The translations under genes were made by a program, and so were the position numbers. Positions 51,549-60,468 of a stretch of 64,000 nt of DNA are shown piece by piece. This DNA comes from Streptomyces novaecaesareae. GTDB lineage: Bacteria > Actinomycetota > Actinomycetes > Streptomycetales > Streptomycetaceae. The stretch's first letter is position 1; the number at the start of each line of letters is the position of its first letter. The stretch is from the NCBI RefSeq assembly GCF_000716875.1, contig NZ_JNWQ01000003.1, forward strand, positions 85,166 to 149,165, written 5' to 3'. Under the pieces are notes generated by a model, which was not told the DNA's origin, made no database searches, and saw only the letters and a list, made by a program, of their open reading frames with translations.

Positions 51549-52130
51549 ATGACCGCTACCTTCGGCCGCCCGCAGATGCTGCCCGGGGAGTTCGAGGAGC
51601 TCGCGCACCTCGCCCCCCGGGCGGTCGAAGGCATCCGGCTGGAGTTCCTCAACGGCCGACTGGCGGTCAAGCCGCGACCGGACGGCAATCACAGTCGCGT
51701 GGTCGAGTGGCTGGTGCGCAGTTGCCTCCAGGCGCGGCCGGAGCTGTTCCTCCACCACCACGGCGTGAAGGTGCAGCGAGCCCGGGACGGACGCGCGTAT
51801 CCGGACGGCGTCCTGGCACCCTCCGAGGCCTTCGCGGGCCTTGGGGAGTGGGTCGATGCCGGTTCGGTGCTGATGGTCGCCGAAATCACCGATGCCGAGG
51901 CCGAAGCCGACCACCGGGCCCGCGTCGAGAAGCCCCGCGCCTATGCCGAGACCGATATTCCCGTCTACCTGCTGATCGACCGGGAATCCGCCGAGGTCGT
52001 CGTCCACAGCCAGCCAGACGGCGTGCGCTACGAGCGCGTTCAAACCCTCCCGTTCGGCAGGACCGTGCAGCTCCCCGAGCCCGTGGGGATCTCCCTGGAC
52101 ACGGAGCCGCTGAAGAACTGGGTGCGCTGA
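51549..52130 (+). CDS. Uma2-family (DUF820) putative restriction-fold nuclease
   Basis: 193 residues, AAGGAG upstream. The PD-(D/E)XK core is GIRLEFLNGRLAVKPRPDGN (Glu), AYPDGVLAPSEAF (Asp), VLMVAEITDAEAEADHRARV (Glu), and EKPRAYAETDIPVYLLIDRE (Lys). Uma2 proteins are heavily amplified in streptomycetes and cyanobacteria; the biological role is unproven. No neighbouring toxin-antitoxin or transposase genes. Confidence 0.85.
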   Translation: MTATFGRPQMLPGEFEELAHLAPRAVEGIRLEFLNGRLAVKPRPDGNHSRVVEWLVRSCLQARPELFLHHHGVKVQRARDGRAYPDGVLAPSEAFAGLGEWVDAGSVLMVAEITDAEAEADHRARVEKPRAYAETDIPVYLLIDRESAEVVVHSQPDGVRYERVQTLPFGRTVQLPEPVGISLDTEPLKNWVR

Positions 52131-52251
52131 TCCCGGGCATGGCTTCCCCGGGGTGTCCGGGGTCGCGCCCTAGGCTGTGGGCGTCCCGGGCGGCCGGTGG
52201 GCCGTGGGAGTCGGGAGGGGCCCGGCGGCCGGGTGGGCGAGGAGGTTCGCG

Positions 52252-53037
52252 ATGGGCAGCGGTGAGACCGCCAAGGTGCGTTGCGTGGCGGCCGTTCCGT
52301 GCTGGGTGAGCCTGATGACCCGGGACCTGGAGGGGGCCAAGGAGTTCTACGGGCCGCTGCTCGGCTGGGAGTTCGAGGTCGGGCCGGACCGCTTCGGGCC
52401 GTACGTGCACGCGGTGACCGGCGGCGAGGCGGTGGCCGGCCTGGGCGTTGCGGGAGGCGGGGCGATCCCGGTCGCCTGGACCAGCTACTTCGGGACGGAG
52501 AGCGCGGACGCCGCCGCCGACGCGGTGCGTGAGCGCGGCGCGACGCTGGCGGTCGGCCCGCTGGCCTTCGACGCCGGGCGGGTCGCCTTCGCGGCGGACC
52601 CTGCGGGCGCGGTGTTCGGCATCTGGGAGGGCCCGTTGGGCCGGGCCCGGAAGCTGGAGCTGCCCGGCGCCCCGGTCTGGATCGAGCTGCGCACCCCGGA
52701 CCCGTTCGCGGCGGCGCTGTTCTACGGCGAGGTGTTCCGCTGGGACGGCCGCGACCCGGAGCGCTTCGACGTCCGCTGGGAGCACGACCGGGTGGTGCTG
52801 CGCGCGGAGGGCAACAGCGTCGCGGCGCTGGCCAAGGAGCAGGCGGGCGGCCCGGCGGGGATGCCGCCGCACTGGGAGGTGTCCTTCGCCGTCCCGGACA
52901 CCGACCTGGCGGTGGCCCGGGCCGTCGAGCTGGGCGGTGCGGCGCTCGGCCCGGCTTTCGACTCCCCGTACGGACGGGTGGCCCGGCTGCAGGACCGTGA
53001 GGGCGCCCGGTTCGCGGTGATCGGCCCGAAGGCCTGA
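52252..53037 (+). CDS. Two-domain VOC-family protein
   Basis: 261 residues; GAGGAGG precedes the ATG. Two glyoxalase-fold repeats: CWVSLMTRDLEGAKEFYGPL with GRVAFAADPAGAVFGIWEGP, and VWIELRTPDPFAAALFYGEV with GRVARLQDREGARFAVIGP. The usual metal-binding His residues are largely absent, suggesting ligand binding rather than metal catalysis. Tandem-VOC proteins of this type are common and uncharacterised in actinomycetes. Confidence 0.85.
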   Translation: MGSGETAKVRCVAAVPCWVSLMTRDLEGAKEFYGPLLGWEFEVGPDRFGPYVHAVTGGEAVAGLGVAGGGAIPVAWTSYFGTESADAAADAVRERGATLAVGPLAFDAGRVAFAADPAGAVFGIWEGPLGRARKLELPGAPVWIELRTPDPFAAALFYGEVFRWDGRDPERFDVRWEHDRVVLRAEGNSVAALAKEQAGGPAGMPPHWEVSFAVPDTDLAVARAVELGGAALGPAFDSPYGRVARLQDREGARFAVIGPKA

Positions 53038-53097
53038 CCGGTCTGGCTTGTCTGACCAGCCCGAAGGCCTGACCTGCCTGACCGACCCGGGGCCCGC

Positions 53098-53559
53098 TCA
53101 GTCGGCCGGCGTTTCGAGTTCCGCGCGCTCCGCCCGGAGCCGGTCGCCGAGCGCGGTGCGGGCGGTGGCGGGCAGGGCCTTGCGGGCGGCGGGGAAGAGC
53201 TGTTCCTCCTCGCCGCGCAGGTGTCGGCGCAGGGTGTCGGCGAGGCCGCGCAGCAGGGTGTCGAAGGCCGGGTGGGCCGGGCCGAGCGCCTGGAGGTCGG
53301 CGAGGTACTGCCCGATCGCCAGGTGGTCGTGGATGCTGCCGAACACCAGCGCTCCGCCGTCGGGCACGTCGTGCTGCACGACCGGGAAGAGGTGTTCCTC
53401 CTCGGCGGCGCAGTGAGCGAACAGCAGGTCGGTCAGGCGGGTCACCAGCTCGGCGCGCTCGGCGCCGCCGGCCGGGGCGGCATCGATCCGGTCGAGCAGG
53501 TCGGTGACCGCCCGGTGGTCGGCGGTGAACTCGTCGAGGATGTCCGGCCTGCGGCTCAT
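53098..53559 (-). CDS. Hemerythrin-domain protein
   Basis: 153 residues. Four-helix di-iron fold: LDEFTADHRAVTDLLDRI (H), FAHCAAEEEHLFPVV (H…E..H), SIHDHLAIGQYLADL (H..D), LRRHLRGEEEQLFPAARKAL (H…E). Binds O2, or serves in oxygen/NO/iron sensing. Monocistronic. Confidence 0.9.
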   Translation of the reverse strand: MSRRPDILDEFTADHRAVTDLLDRIDAAPAGGAERAELVTRLTDLLFAHCAAEEEHLFPVVQHDVPDGGALVFGSIHDHLAIGQYLADLQALGPAHPAFDTLLRGLADTLRRHLRGEEEQLFPAARKALPATARTALGDRLRAERAELETPAD

Positions 53560-53664
53560 GGTGCCCGCCTCTCGCACGGAAGTCTGCCCCCGTACCTTCC
53601 AGTATCCGGCGTCGGGCCGATCGCCCCGGGGCGGGCCCCGGGTCACCCTCCGGTCACGGCCCGG

Positions 53665-54261
53665 TCACCCTCCGTCCCGCCGCCCGGTGAGGGCGAGCAG
53701 CCGGGTCTGCGGGCCGGCGTCCCCGGCCACGGGCAGCGGTGGGTCGAAGAGCCCGCTGCCGGAGAGGTCGCCGTAGCCGGTGATCTCGCCGAGCGCGAAG
53801 TCGACGAGGTCGGCCGGGAGCCGGGTGCGCCGGCCGATGCCCTCGGCGAGGTCCCAGGTGTGGATCACCAGGTCGGTGGTGAGCTGGTCCAGGTAGTACT
53901 GGCCGGAGACGTCGGCGAAGGAGAGGTGGACGGTCAGCTCGGTGGCGCCGGGGACGGCCCAGGCGTCCCGGGCGGCCGTGGCGGCGTCGGCCCAGGCGGC
54001 GGCCGGGTCGGTGCCGAGGACGTCGCCGTCGAAGCGGTCGCCGACCTCGGCGATGGTGGCGCCCATCAGCAGCTCGGGCACCCAGAGCTGCTCGCCGGTG
54101 AGGTGGTTGACGAGGTCGCGGACGGACCAGTCGGTGCACGGGGTGGGGGAGTCCCACTGGTCGGGGGTGATCAGCCGGACGCGGTCGCCGAAGGCGTCCA
54201 GGGCCTCGGTGTACGGGGTGCCGGTGCGCGCGGCCCGCTGGTGTTGCCTGCGTTGAGCCAT
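53665..54261 (-). CDS. TIGR03086-like mycothiol-dependent isomerase-fold protein
   Basis: 198 residues. N-terminal DinB/MDMPI bundle: VRLITPDQWDSPTPCTDWSV, RDLVNHLTGEQLWVPELLMG (metal His), and DLVIHTWDLAEGIGRRTRLP (metal His) match TIGR03086. Possibly a mycothiol-dependent transferase/isomerase in detoxification. Divergent from doxX across two MarR-type palindromes identical in type to those of the dioxygenase/marR region, so it is probably in the same regulon. Confidence 0.83.
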   Translation of the reverse strand: MAQRRQHQRAARTGTPYTEALDAFGDRVRLITPDQWDSPTPCTDWSVRDLVNHLTGEQLWVPELLMGATIAEVGDRFDGDVLGTDPAAAWADAATAARDAWAVPGATELTVHLSFADVSGQYYLDQLTTDLVIHTWDLAEGIGRRTRLPADLVDFALGEITGYGDLSGSGLFDPPLPVAGDAGPQTRLLALTGRRDGG

Positions 54262-54318
54262 GTCTCCACCCTGCCCCGGTGCGGGCGGGGTCCGCGAGTC
54301 GTTCACGGGCCGTCGGTT

Positions 54319-54371
54319 GTTCAAATTCGAACTCCGGGGTACGGTCGAGGAGCGGCGGTTCAAATTTGAAC
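54319..54371. promoter_or_regulatory. Second pair of GTTCAAATTTGAAC operators (doxX region)
   Basis: GTTCAAATTCGAAC (54319-54332, one mismatch) and GTTCAAATTTGAAC (54358-54371, perfect), 39 bp between centres. The pair is the mirror of that at 28801-28855 (perfect/mismatch, 41 bp). Lies between the divergent TIGR03086 and doxX genes. Confidence 0.75.
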
Positions 54372-54470
54372 AAAGGCGCCGGGGTGACGACCCCCGCCCG
54401 CCGCCCTCACCACACACCACTCACGCCGGCCCCGCCGGCGACGACCGACCCTCGATCGATGGAGACGCGC

Positions 54471-55043
54471 ATGCCGAGCAGCAGCCCGAGCACGACCGCC
54501 GCCACCAGTCCCACCCTCCGCCCGGCCCGGGAGACCTCCGGCCCCGCGACGACCTCCCCGCACGCCTATGACGCCGGACTGCTGCTCCTGCGCCTGGTCC
54601 TCGGCCTGACGATGGCCGCGCACGGCAGCCAGAAGCTGTTCGGCTGGTTCGGCGGCGGTGGGATCGACGGCACCGGCCAGTTCTTCACCATGAGCGGCTA
54701 CCCGGCCGGCAACACCATGGCCGTGGTGGCGGGCCTCACCGAGACGCTGGGCGGACTCGCCCTCGCCGTCGGCCTGTTGACCCCGCTGGCGGGCGCCGCG
54801 ATCGTCGGCACGATGGTCAACGCGATCGCCGTCACCTGGGGCGGCGGCTTCTTCGCCCCGAAGGGCAGCGAGTACGAGCTGCTGCTGACCGCCGGCGCCG
54901 CCGCGCTCGCGCTGACCGGCCCGGGCCGCTACGCCGTGGACCGTTTCCTGCCGGTGGTGCGGGCGCACCGCCTGGCGTACGGCGTGGCCGCCGTCGTGGT
55001 CGGCCTGGTGACGGCCGGCGTGATCCTGCTGCTGCGCAAGTAG
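54471..55043 (+). CDS. DoxX-family membrane protein
   Basis: 190 residues; ATG 54471 with GGAGAC upstream. After a Ser/Thr/Pro-rich leader, four TM segments form the DoxX fold: AGLLLLRLVLGLTMAAHGSQ (TM1, with conserved HGSQKLFGWFGG), MAVVAGLTETLGGLALAVGL, AIVGTMVNAIAVTWGGGFFA, ELLLTAGAAALALTGPGRYA. A C-terminal fifth hydrophobic helix is present. Bacillus DoxX-type MhqP and CatD act with catechol dioxygenases in quinone resistance; the shared operators here suggest a similar function. Confidence 0.85.
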   Translation: MPSSSPSTTAATSPTLRPARETSGPATTSPHAYDAGLLLLRLVLGLTMAAHGSQKLFGWFGGGGIDGTGQFFTMSGYPAGNTMAVVAGLTETLGGLALAVGLLTPLAGAAIVGTMVNAIAVTWGGGFFAPKGSEYELLLTAGAAALALTGPGRYAVDRFLPVVRAHRLAYGVAAVVVGLVTAGVILLLRK

Positions 55044-55049
55044 CGCGTC

Positions 55050-55075
55050 CCGCCGGGCCGTTCGCGGCCCGGCGG
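55050..55075. terminator. UUCG-tetraloop terminator after doxX
   Basis: CCGCCGGGCCG-TTCG-CGGCCCGGCGG, a perfect 11-bp stem 6 bp beyond the doxX stop. Confidence 0.8.
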
Positions 55076-55227
55076 CTCACCGGCCCGGCGGCGGCCCGGC
55101 AGTAGCCAGACAGTGGCCCCGAAGCGCACCAACTCACCGGCCCGGAGGCCGTGGTGACGAACCGTCACCACGGCCTCTGCGCGCTTTCCGCGCACATCGC
55201 ACACGGCGGCGAGGGTTCCCAAGACAT

Positions 55228-55253
55228 GTGATGTGTGCCATGGTACATGTCAC
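55228..55253. promoter_or_regulatory. Imperfect palindrome upstream of the collagenase gene
   Basis: GTGATGTGTGCC-AT-GGTACATGTCAC: 9 of 12 arm positions pair, centred 127 bp before the start codon, with flanking ACATGTGATG and ATGTCACAT repeats. Candidate repressor or activator site. Confidence 0.4.
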
Positions 55254-55367
55254 ATCCCCCGCCGTGTCCCCGACGGAACCGCCCCCACGCGGCGCCGTCG
55301 CCAACGGTCCTCGATCCCCCACCGGCCGCGCCCCAATCGCGGCCGACGACGGCCCGGAGGCCCTCAC

Positions 55368-57653
55368 GTGAGTCCCGCACGTCTGCTGCGACTCCCGCAG
55401 CTGGCACGATTGTTGACGCTCGTCCTGTCGCTCTTCCTGGCGGTCGGCCTGTTCGCCCCGCAGAGCCAGGCCGCTCCCGTCGCCACCCCCGGCGGCGGCA
55501 CGCCCGCCCCCACCACCCCCGCCGGACCGGCCCCCCAGCCGGCCACCGGCACCCCCCAACGCGGCGACGGTGAGCGGCAGTTCGCCTCCGCCGACCAGCG
55601 CGCCCCGCTCCCGCTGGACACCCGGCCGGCCGAAGCCCGGCCGACCGCGCAGCCCAACGGCCTCTCCGCTGCGGCCCAACAGGCCTGCACCATCAGTGAC
55701 TTCACCGGCCGGACCGGCAGCGACCTGGTCCAGCACATCAAGGCCGCCGACGTCCAGTGCATCAACAGCCTCTTCCAGCTCACCGGCGGCGACGCGCGCG
55801 GCGCGTTCCGCGAGGAGCAGATGGCCACCGTGGCGTACGCGCTGCGCGACGCGGCGGGCAGCTACCCGGGCGACAACACCACCTCGGTCGAGCAGTTGGT
55901 GCTCTACCTGCGCGCGGGCTACTTCGTGCAGTGGTACCACAAGGACGACGTCGGCACGTACGGCACCGCCCTGCAGACCGCGATCCGCTCCGGGCTGGAC
56001 GCGTTCTTCGGCAGCGCGCACTCCCGCGACGTCGCCGCGGGCAACGCGCCCATCCTGGGCGAGTCCGTCACCCTGATCGACAGCGCGCAGGAGAACGTCC
56101 GCTACCTCCCGGTGGTCAAGCGGCTGCTGACCGACTACGACAGCGCCACCTGGAACCCGGCCGGCATGGCCTGGTCGGTCAACCCGGTGTTCACCGTGCT
56201 GTTCCGCGGCCACCAGGTGGACGGCTTCGACGCCGCCGTCGAGGCCGACCCGAGCGTGCTGGACGCCCTGTCGGCCTTCGCCGGGCGCACCAACGACCTG
56301 CTCGGCGGCGGCTTCGACGTGCTGCCCTACAACGCGACCAAGGAGCTGGGCCGCTTCCTGAAGGACACGGCGCTCCAGGCCAAGGTCCGTCCGCTCGCCA
56401 AGGCGCTGGCCGCACAGTCCGCGCCGAGCGGCCGCACCGTCCACCAGTGGGCCGCGGTCGCCGAGGCAGTCGGCTACTACGACGCCGGCAACTGCTCGTA
56501 CTACGGCACCTGCAACGCCTCCGACCAGCTCAAGTCCGGTGTGCTGACGGTGAACTACACCTGCAGCCCGAGCATCAAGCTGATCGCCCAGGCGCTGGAC
56601 AGCACCCAACTGGGCACCGCCTGCACCAGCCTGACCGGCCAGGACGCCTTCTTCCACTCGGTGGTCAAGGACAACGGCCCGGTCAAGGACGACCGGAACG
56701 ACACGATCGAGGTCGTGGTCTTCCACTCCTCGCTCGACTACCAGGTGCTGGCCGCCGCGATCTACGGCATCGACACCAACAACGGCGGCATGTACCTGGA
56801 GGGCAACCCGGCCGCGGCGGGCAACCAGCCGCGCTTCCTCTGCTACGAGGCCGAGTGGGCCCGCCCGTCGTTCGAGATCTGGAACCTCAACCACGAGTAC
56901 ACCCACTACCTCGACGGCCGGTTCGACATGTACGGCGACTTCAACGCCGGCATGACCACCCCGACCGTCTGGTGGGTCGAGGGCTTCGCCGAGTACGTCT
57001 CCTACTCGTACCGCAAGGTCACCAACGACGGCGCCATCGCGGCGGCCGCCCGGCACACCTACAAGCTGAGCGACCTCTTCGACACCGTCTACGGTGACCA
57101 GGACCGCGTCTACCGCTGGGGCTACCTCGCCGTCCGCTACATGCTGGAGCAGCACCGCCCCGACATGGACGCGGTCCTCGCCAAGTACCGCGTGGGGGAC
57201 TGGGCCGGCGCCCGCACCCTGGTGAAGACCACCATCGGCACCCGGTACGACGCCGGCTTCGACAGCTGGCTGACCACCTGCGCGAACGGCGCCTGCGCCA
57301 CGACCCCGACCGTCCCGCAGGTGCCGGAGTGCACCGCCGCCGACACCCGGCAGCTGGACGCCGGCTGCGCCCGCAGCAACGTCGCGGCCACCACGGGCAA
57401 CTACGCGCACTTCTACCTCCTGGTGCCGGCCGGCACCAAGCAGGTGAAGATCACCACCAGCGGCGGCACCGGCAACGGCGACCTCTACTACAACGCGAGC
57501 AGCTGGGCGTACACCGGTGCGTACACCGCGCGGTCGACCGGCCCGGACAACTCCGAGACGCTGACCGTCACCAACCCGCCGGCGGGCTACGTGTACTTCA
57601 GCCTCTACGCCCAGCAGGGCTTCAGCGGGGTGACCGTCACGAGCGCGATGTGA
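55368..57653 (+). CDS. Secreted microbial collagenase, peptidase family M9
   Basis: 761 residues from a GTG with GGAGG 8 nt upstream. A signal peptide (LLTLVLSLFLAVGLFA) is followed by a Pro/Thr-rich propeptide region. The activator domain precedes the catalytic zinc site: LNHEYTHYLDGRFDMYGDF (HEYTH) with the third ligand Glu in WWVEGFAEYVSYSY. A C-terminal PPC domain (~655-761; ATTGNYAHFYLLVPAGTKQV, GYVYFSLYAQQGFSGVTV) probably binds substrate. Degrades extracellular collagen or gelatin-like proteins. Confidence 0.9.
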   Translation: MSPARLLRLPQLARLLTLVLSLFLAVGLFAPQSQAAPVATPGGGTPAPTTPAGPAPQPATGTPQRGDGERQFASADQRAPLPLDTRPAEARPTAQPNGLSAAAQQACTISDFTGRTGSDLVQHIKAADVQCINSLFQLTGGDARGAFREEQMATVAYALRDAAGSYPGDNTTSVEQLVLYLRAGYFVQWYHKDDVGTYGTALQTAIRSGLDAFFGSAHSRDVAAGNAPILGESVTLIDSAQENVRYLPVVKRLLTDYDSATWNPAGMAWSVNPVFTVLFRGHQVDGFDAAVEADPSVLDALSAFAGRTNDLLGGGFDVLPYNATKELGRFLKDTALQAKVRPLAKALAAQSAPSGRTVHQWAAVAEAVGYYDAGNCSYYGTCNASDQLKSGVLTVNYTCSPSIKLIAQALDSTQLGTACTSLTGQDAFFHSVVKDNGPVKDDRNDTIEVVVFHSSLDYQVLAAAIYGIDTNNGGMYLEGNPAAAGNQPRFLCYEAEWARPSFEIWNLNHEYTHYLDGRFDMYGDFNAGMTTPTVWWVEGFAEYVSYSYRKVTNDGAIAAAARHTYKLSDLFDTVYGDQDRVYRWGYLAVRYMLEQHRPDMDAVLAKYRVGDWAGARTLVKTTIGTRYDAGFDSWLTTCANGACATTPTVPQVPECTAADTRQLDAGCARSNVAATTGNYAHFYLLVPAGTKQVKITTSGGTGNGDLYYNASSWAYTGAYTARSTGPDNSETLTVTNPPAGYVYFSLYAQQGFSGVTVTSAM

Positions 57654-57680
57654 GCCGAGCACGGCGAACGGACAGGTGAC

Positions 57681-57716
57681 CGCCCCGGCGGAGCGCTTCG
57701 GCGCCCCGCCGGGGCG
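57681..57716. terminator. UUCG-tetraloop terminator after the collagenase
   Basis: CGCCCCGGCGG-A-GCGC, TTCG, GCGC-C-CCGCCGGGGCG: 15 bp with one mismatch, 28 bp after the stop. Followed by ~60 bp of imperfect CGACTACGCCCC repeats. Confidence 0.75.
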
Positions 57717-57791
57717 AGGCCGTTCCCCAGGCACCCCTGCGCTCCGACTACGCCCCGACTGCGCCCCTCCCAGGCCCCGACCACGCGCCGA

Positions 57792-58553
57792 CTACGCCCC
57801 GACCCGCACCAGCGCCAGCGTGATGTTGTCCGGCCCGCCCGCCTCGATGGCCGCCTTCCACAGCTCGAACGCGGCCTTGCCGTCGGAGCGTTCGCCCCCT
57901 TCGTACGGCCGGGCCAGCAGCTCGGCCAGCTCCTCCTCGGGCACCGGGTCGGTCAGGCCGTCGCTGCACACCAGGTACCGGTCGCCGGCGGCCAGCGGGG
58001 CGGCCCGGACGTGCGGTTCGACGTAGGTGAGCCCGAGCGAGCCGCCCAGGGTCTGGGTGACCATCGAGGTGGTGCGCTGTCCGGGCGGCAGCGGCGGGCT
58101 GTCGTCCACGCTCACCCGGCTCAGCCCGTCCCCGGTGATCCGGTAGACCCGGCTGTCGCCGACGTTGAAGGCAAGCGCCTGCTCGGGCAGCAGGACCAGG
58201 CCGGCCACGGTGGTGCCCATCGCGGCGAGCTCCGGCTCCTCGGCGGCGGCCGCGTAGACGGCCCGGTTGCACTCCTGCAGCTCCTCCCGGACGGCCTCCT
58301 CGTCGGCCAGCCCGCCGCCGTCGGTGGCGAGCCGGCGGGCCACCAGGGCGCTGGCCACCTCGCCGCCGGGGTGGCCGCCCAGGCCGTCGGCCACCGCGAC
58401 CACGCAGGGCGGGCCGAGCGGGAAGATCAGGGTCTGCGGGTTGGTGGTCACCGTGGCGCACAGGGTCCACGGTCCGACCGTGAGGCTGTCCTCGTTGTGC
58501 TCCCGCACCAGGCCCTCGTGGCTCAGCGCGCTGACCGCGATGTACGGCGCCAT
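57792..58553 (-). CDS. PP2C-family serine/threonine phosphatase
   Basis: 253 residues. Metal-site motifs: LVREHNEDSL (Glu, Asp), VVAVADGLGGHPGGEVAS (Asp-Gly), ALAFNVGDSRVYRITGDG, LVCSDGLTDPV (Asp) and EAGGPDNITLALVRVG (Asp). Stand-alone soluble catalytic domain. Dephosphorylates Ser/Thr kinase targets; no kinase gene is adjacent. Confidence 0.9.
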   Translation of the reverse strand: MAPYIAVSALSHEGLVREHNEDSLTVGPWTLCATVTTNPQTLIFPLGPPCVVAVADGLGGHPGGEVASALVARRLATDGGGLADEEAVREELQECNRAVYAAAAEEPELAAMGTTVAGLVLLPEQALAFNVGDSRVYRITGDGLSRVSVDDSPPLPPGQRTTSMVTQTLGGSLGLTYVEPHVRAAPLAAGDRYLVCSDGLTDPVPEEELAELLARPYEGGERSDGKAAFELWKAAIEAGGPDNITLALVRVGA

Positions 58554-58680
58554 CGTCCGCCGCCCTTCCGGGGCTCCATCTGGTTGCCGGTGTCCCGCCT
58601 TCCATTGTCGGCGGGAATAAGCGTCCCCACCCGACTGCTAAGGTGGTTGAAAGTTTGACTACCTGGGATTGGTGAGCAGC

Positions 58681-59778
58681 ATGCAGTTCGGAATCTTCAC
58701 CGTCGGTGACGTGACCGCCGACCCCACCACCGGCCGGACTCCGAGCGAGCATGAGCGGATCAAGGCCATGGTGGCGATCGCGCGCAAGGCCGAGGAGGTC
58801 GGCCTGGACGTCTTCGCGACCGGCGAGCACCACAACCCGCCGTTCGTCCCGTCCTCGCCGACGACCATGCTCGGCTACCTCGCCGCGCAGACCGACCGCA
58901 TCATCCTCTCCACCTCGACCACCCTGATCACCACCAACGACCCGGTGAAGATCGCCGAGGACTACGCGATGCTGCAGCACCTCGCCGACGGCCGGGTGGA
59001 CCTCATGATGGGCCGCGGCAACACCGGCCCGGTCTACCCGTGGTTCGGCAAGGACATCCGCCAGGGCATCCCGCTCGCGATCGAGAACTACGCGCTGCTG
59101 CACCAGCTGTGGCGCGATGAGGTGGTGGACTGGCAGGGCCGCTTCCGCACCCCGCTGCAGGGCTTCACCTCCACCCCGCGCCCGCTCGACGACGTCCCGC
59201 CGTTCGTCTGGCACGGCTCGATCCGCAGCCCCGAGATTGCCGAACAGGCCGCCTACTACGGCGACGGCTTCTTCGCGAACAACATCTTCTGGCCCAAGGA
59301 GCACTTCCGGAAGCTGATCGAGCTCTACCGCGAGCGCTACGCCCACTACGGCCACGGCACCCCCGAGCAGGCGATCGTCGGCCTCGGCGGGCAGGTGTTC
59401 ATGCGCAGGAACTCCCAGGACGCGGTGCGCGAGTTCCGCCCGTACTTCGACAACGCGCCGGTGTACGGGCACGGGCCCTCGCTGGAGGAGTTCACCGAGC
59501 AGACCCCGCTGACCGTCGGCAGCCCGCAGGAGGTCATCGAGAAGACGCTGACCTTCCGTGAGACCTTCGGCGACTACCAGCGTCAGCTGTTCCTGATGGA
59601 CCACGCCGGCCTGCCGCTGAAGACGGTGCTGGAGCAGCTGGACCTGCTCGGCGAGGAGGTCGTGCCGGTGCTGCGGGAGGAGTTCGCCAAGGGCCGCCCG
59701 GCCGAGGTGCCGGACGGGCCGACCCACGCCGCGCTGGTCGCGGCCCGGGAGAACGAGACGGTGGAGGTGGCCAAGTGA
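58681..59778 (+). CDS. FMN-dependent luciferase-like monooxygenase (CE1758-type)
   Basis: 365 residues. Bacterial-luciferase barrel: MQFGIFTVGDVTADPTTGR, AEEVGLDVFATGEHHNPPFV, ILSTSTTLITTNDPVKIAED, LMMGRGNTGPVYPWFG, FVWHGSIRSPEIAEQAAYYG. The downstream FMN reductase overlaps by GTGA, the usual two-component arrangement in which the reductase supplies FMNH2. Substrate unknown. Confidence 0.88.
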   Translation: MQFGIFTVGDVTADPTTGRTPSEHERIKAMVAIARKAEEVGLDVFATGEHHNPPFVPSSPTTMLGYLAAQTDRIILSTSTTLITTNDPVKIAEDYAMLQHLADGRVDLMMGRGNTGPVYPWFGKDIRQGIPLAIENYALLHQLWRDEVVDWQGRFRTPLQGFTSTPRPLDDVPPFVWHGSIRSPEIAEQAAYYGDGFFANNIFWPKEHFRKLIELYRERYAHYGHGTPEQAIVGLGGQVFMRRNSQDAVREFRPYFDNAPVYGHGPSLEEFTEQTPLTVGSPQEVIEKTLTFRETFGDYQRQLFLMDHAGLPLKTVLEQLDLLGEEVVPVLREEFAKGRPAEVPDGPTHAALVAARENETVEVAK

Positions 59779-60398
59779 CCGCGTTCAAGCTGGTGGTGGT
59801 GACCGCCGGGCTCAGCAAGCCCTCCTCGACCCGCCTGCTGGCGGACCGGCTCACCGAATCGACGGTCCGTCAACTCGCCGGAGCAGGGCGCCAGGTGGAC
59901 GTCAAGGTGGTCGAACTCCGCGACCTGGCAACGGAGATCGCCAACAACTTCGTCACCGGCTTCGCCGGCGCCGCGCTGCGTGAGGCGGTCGAGGCGGTGA
60001 CGGAGGCGGACGGGCTGATCGCGGTCACGCCGATCTTCACCGCCTCCTACAGCGGCCTGTTCAAGTCCTTCTTCGACGTGATCGACCACGACGCGCTCAC
60101 CGGCAAGCCGGTGCTGATCGCCGCCACCGGCGGCACGCCCCGGCACTCGCTCGCCCTGGAGCACGCCGTGCGTCCGCTGTTCGGCTACCTGCGCGCGGTG
60201 GTGCTGCCGACCGCCGTCTACGCGGCCACCGAGGACTGGGGCGCGGCCGGGAGCGAGCTCACCGACGGGCTGCCGCGCCGGATCGACCGCGCGGCGGGCG
60301 AGTTGGCGGCGCTGCTGTCCGGACGCGGCCCGGCGGCCCCGGCGCTGCCCGAGCAGGTGGTGCCGTTCGCCGAGCAACTGGCGGCGCTGCGGGCCTGA
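59775..60398 (+). CDS. FMN reductase partner (CE1759-type)
   Basis: 207 residues, GTG start coupled by GTGA to the monooxygenase. Flavodoxin-like NADPH-dependent FMN reductase: VVTAGLSKPSSTRLLADRLT (phosphate loop), VTEADGLIAVTPIFTASYSG, LFKSFFDVIDHDALTGKPVL, ATGGTPRHSLALEHAVRPL. Supplies reduced flavin to its partner. Confidence 0.9.
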   Translation: MTAFKLVVVTAGLSKPSSTRLLADRLTESTVRQLAGAGRQVDVKVVELRDLATEIANNFVTGFAGAALREAVEAVTEADGLIAVTPIFTASYSGLFKSFFDVIDHDALTGKPVLIAATGGTPRHSLALEHAVRPLFGYLRAVVLPTAVYAATEDWGAAGSELTDGLPRRIDRAAGELAALLSGRGPAAPALPEQVVPFAEQLAALRA

Positions 60399-60425
60399 AC
60401 CGTCAGCGGCGGATCAGGGGGCGGA

Positions 60426-60459
60426 AGGGGCGGGTGCGCGAGCCGGCGCGCCCGCCCCT
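60426..60459. terminator. Terminator after the monooxygenase operon
   Basis: AGGGGCGGG-T-GCGC, 6-nt loop, GCGC-G-CCCGCCCCT: a 14-bp stem with one T·G pair, 27 bp after the reductase stop and 9 bp past the hxlR stump. Confidence 0.7.
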
Positions 60460-60468
60460 CGCGGTGTC

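Noticed and set aside
55134-57734. An 866-codon minus-strand open frame opposite the collagenase
   Set aside because: Antisense shadow of the M9 peptidase gene.
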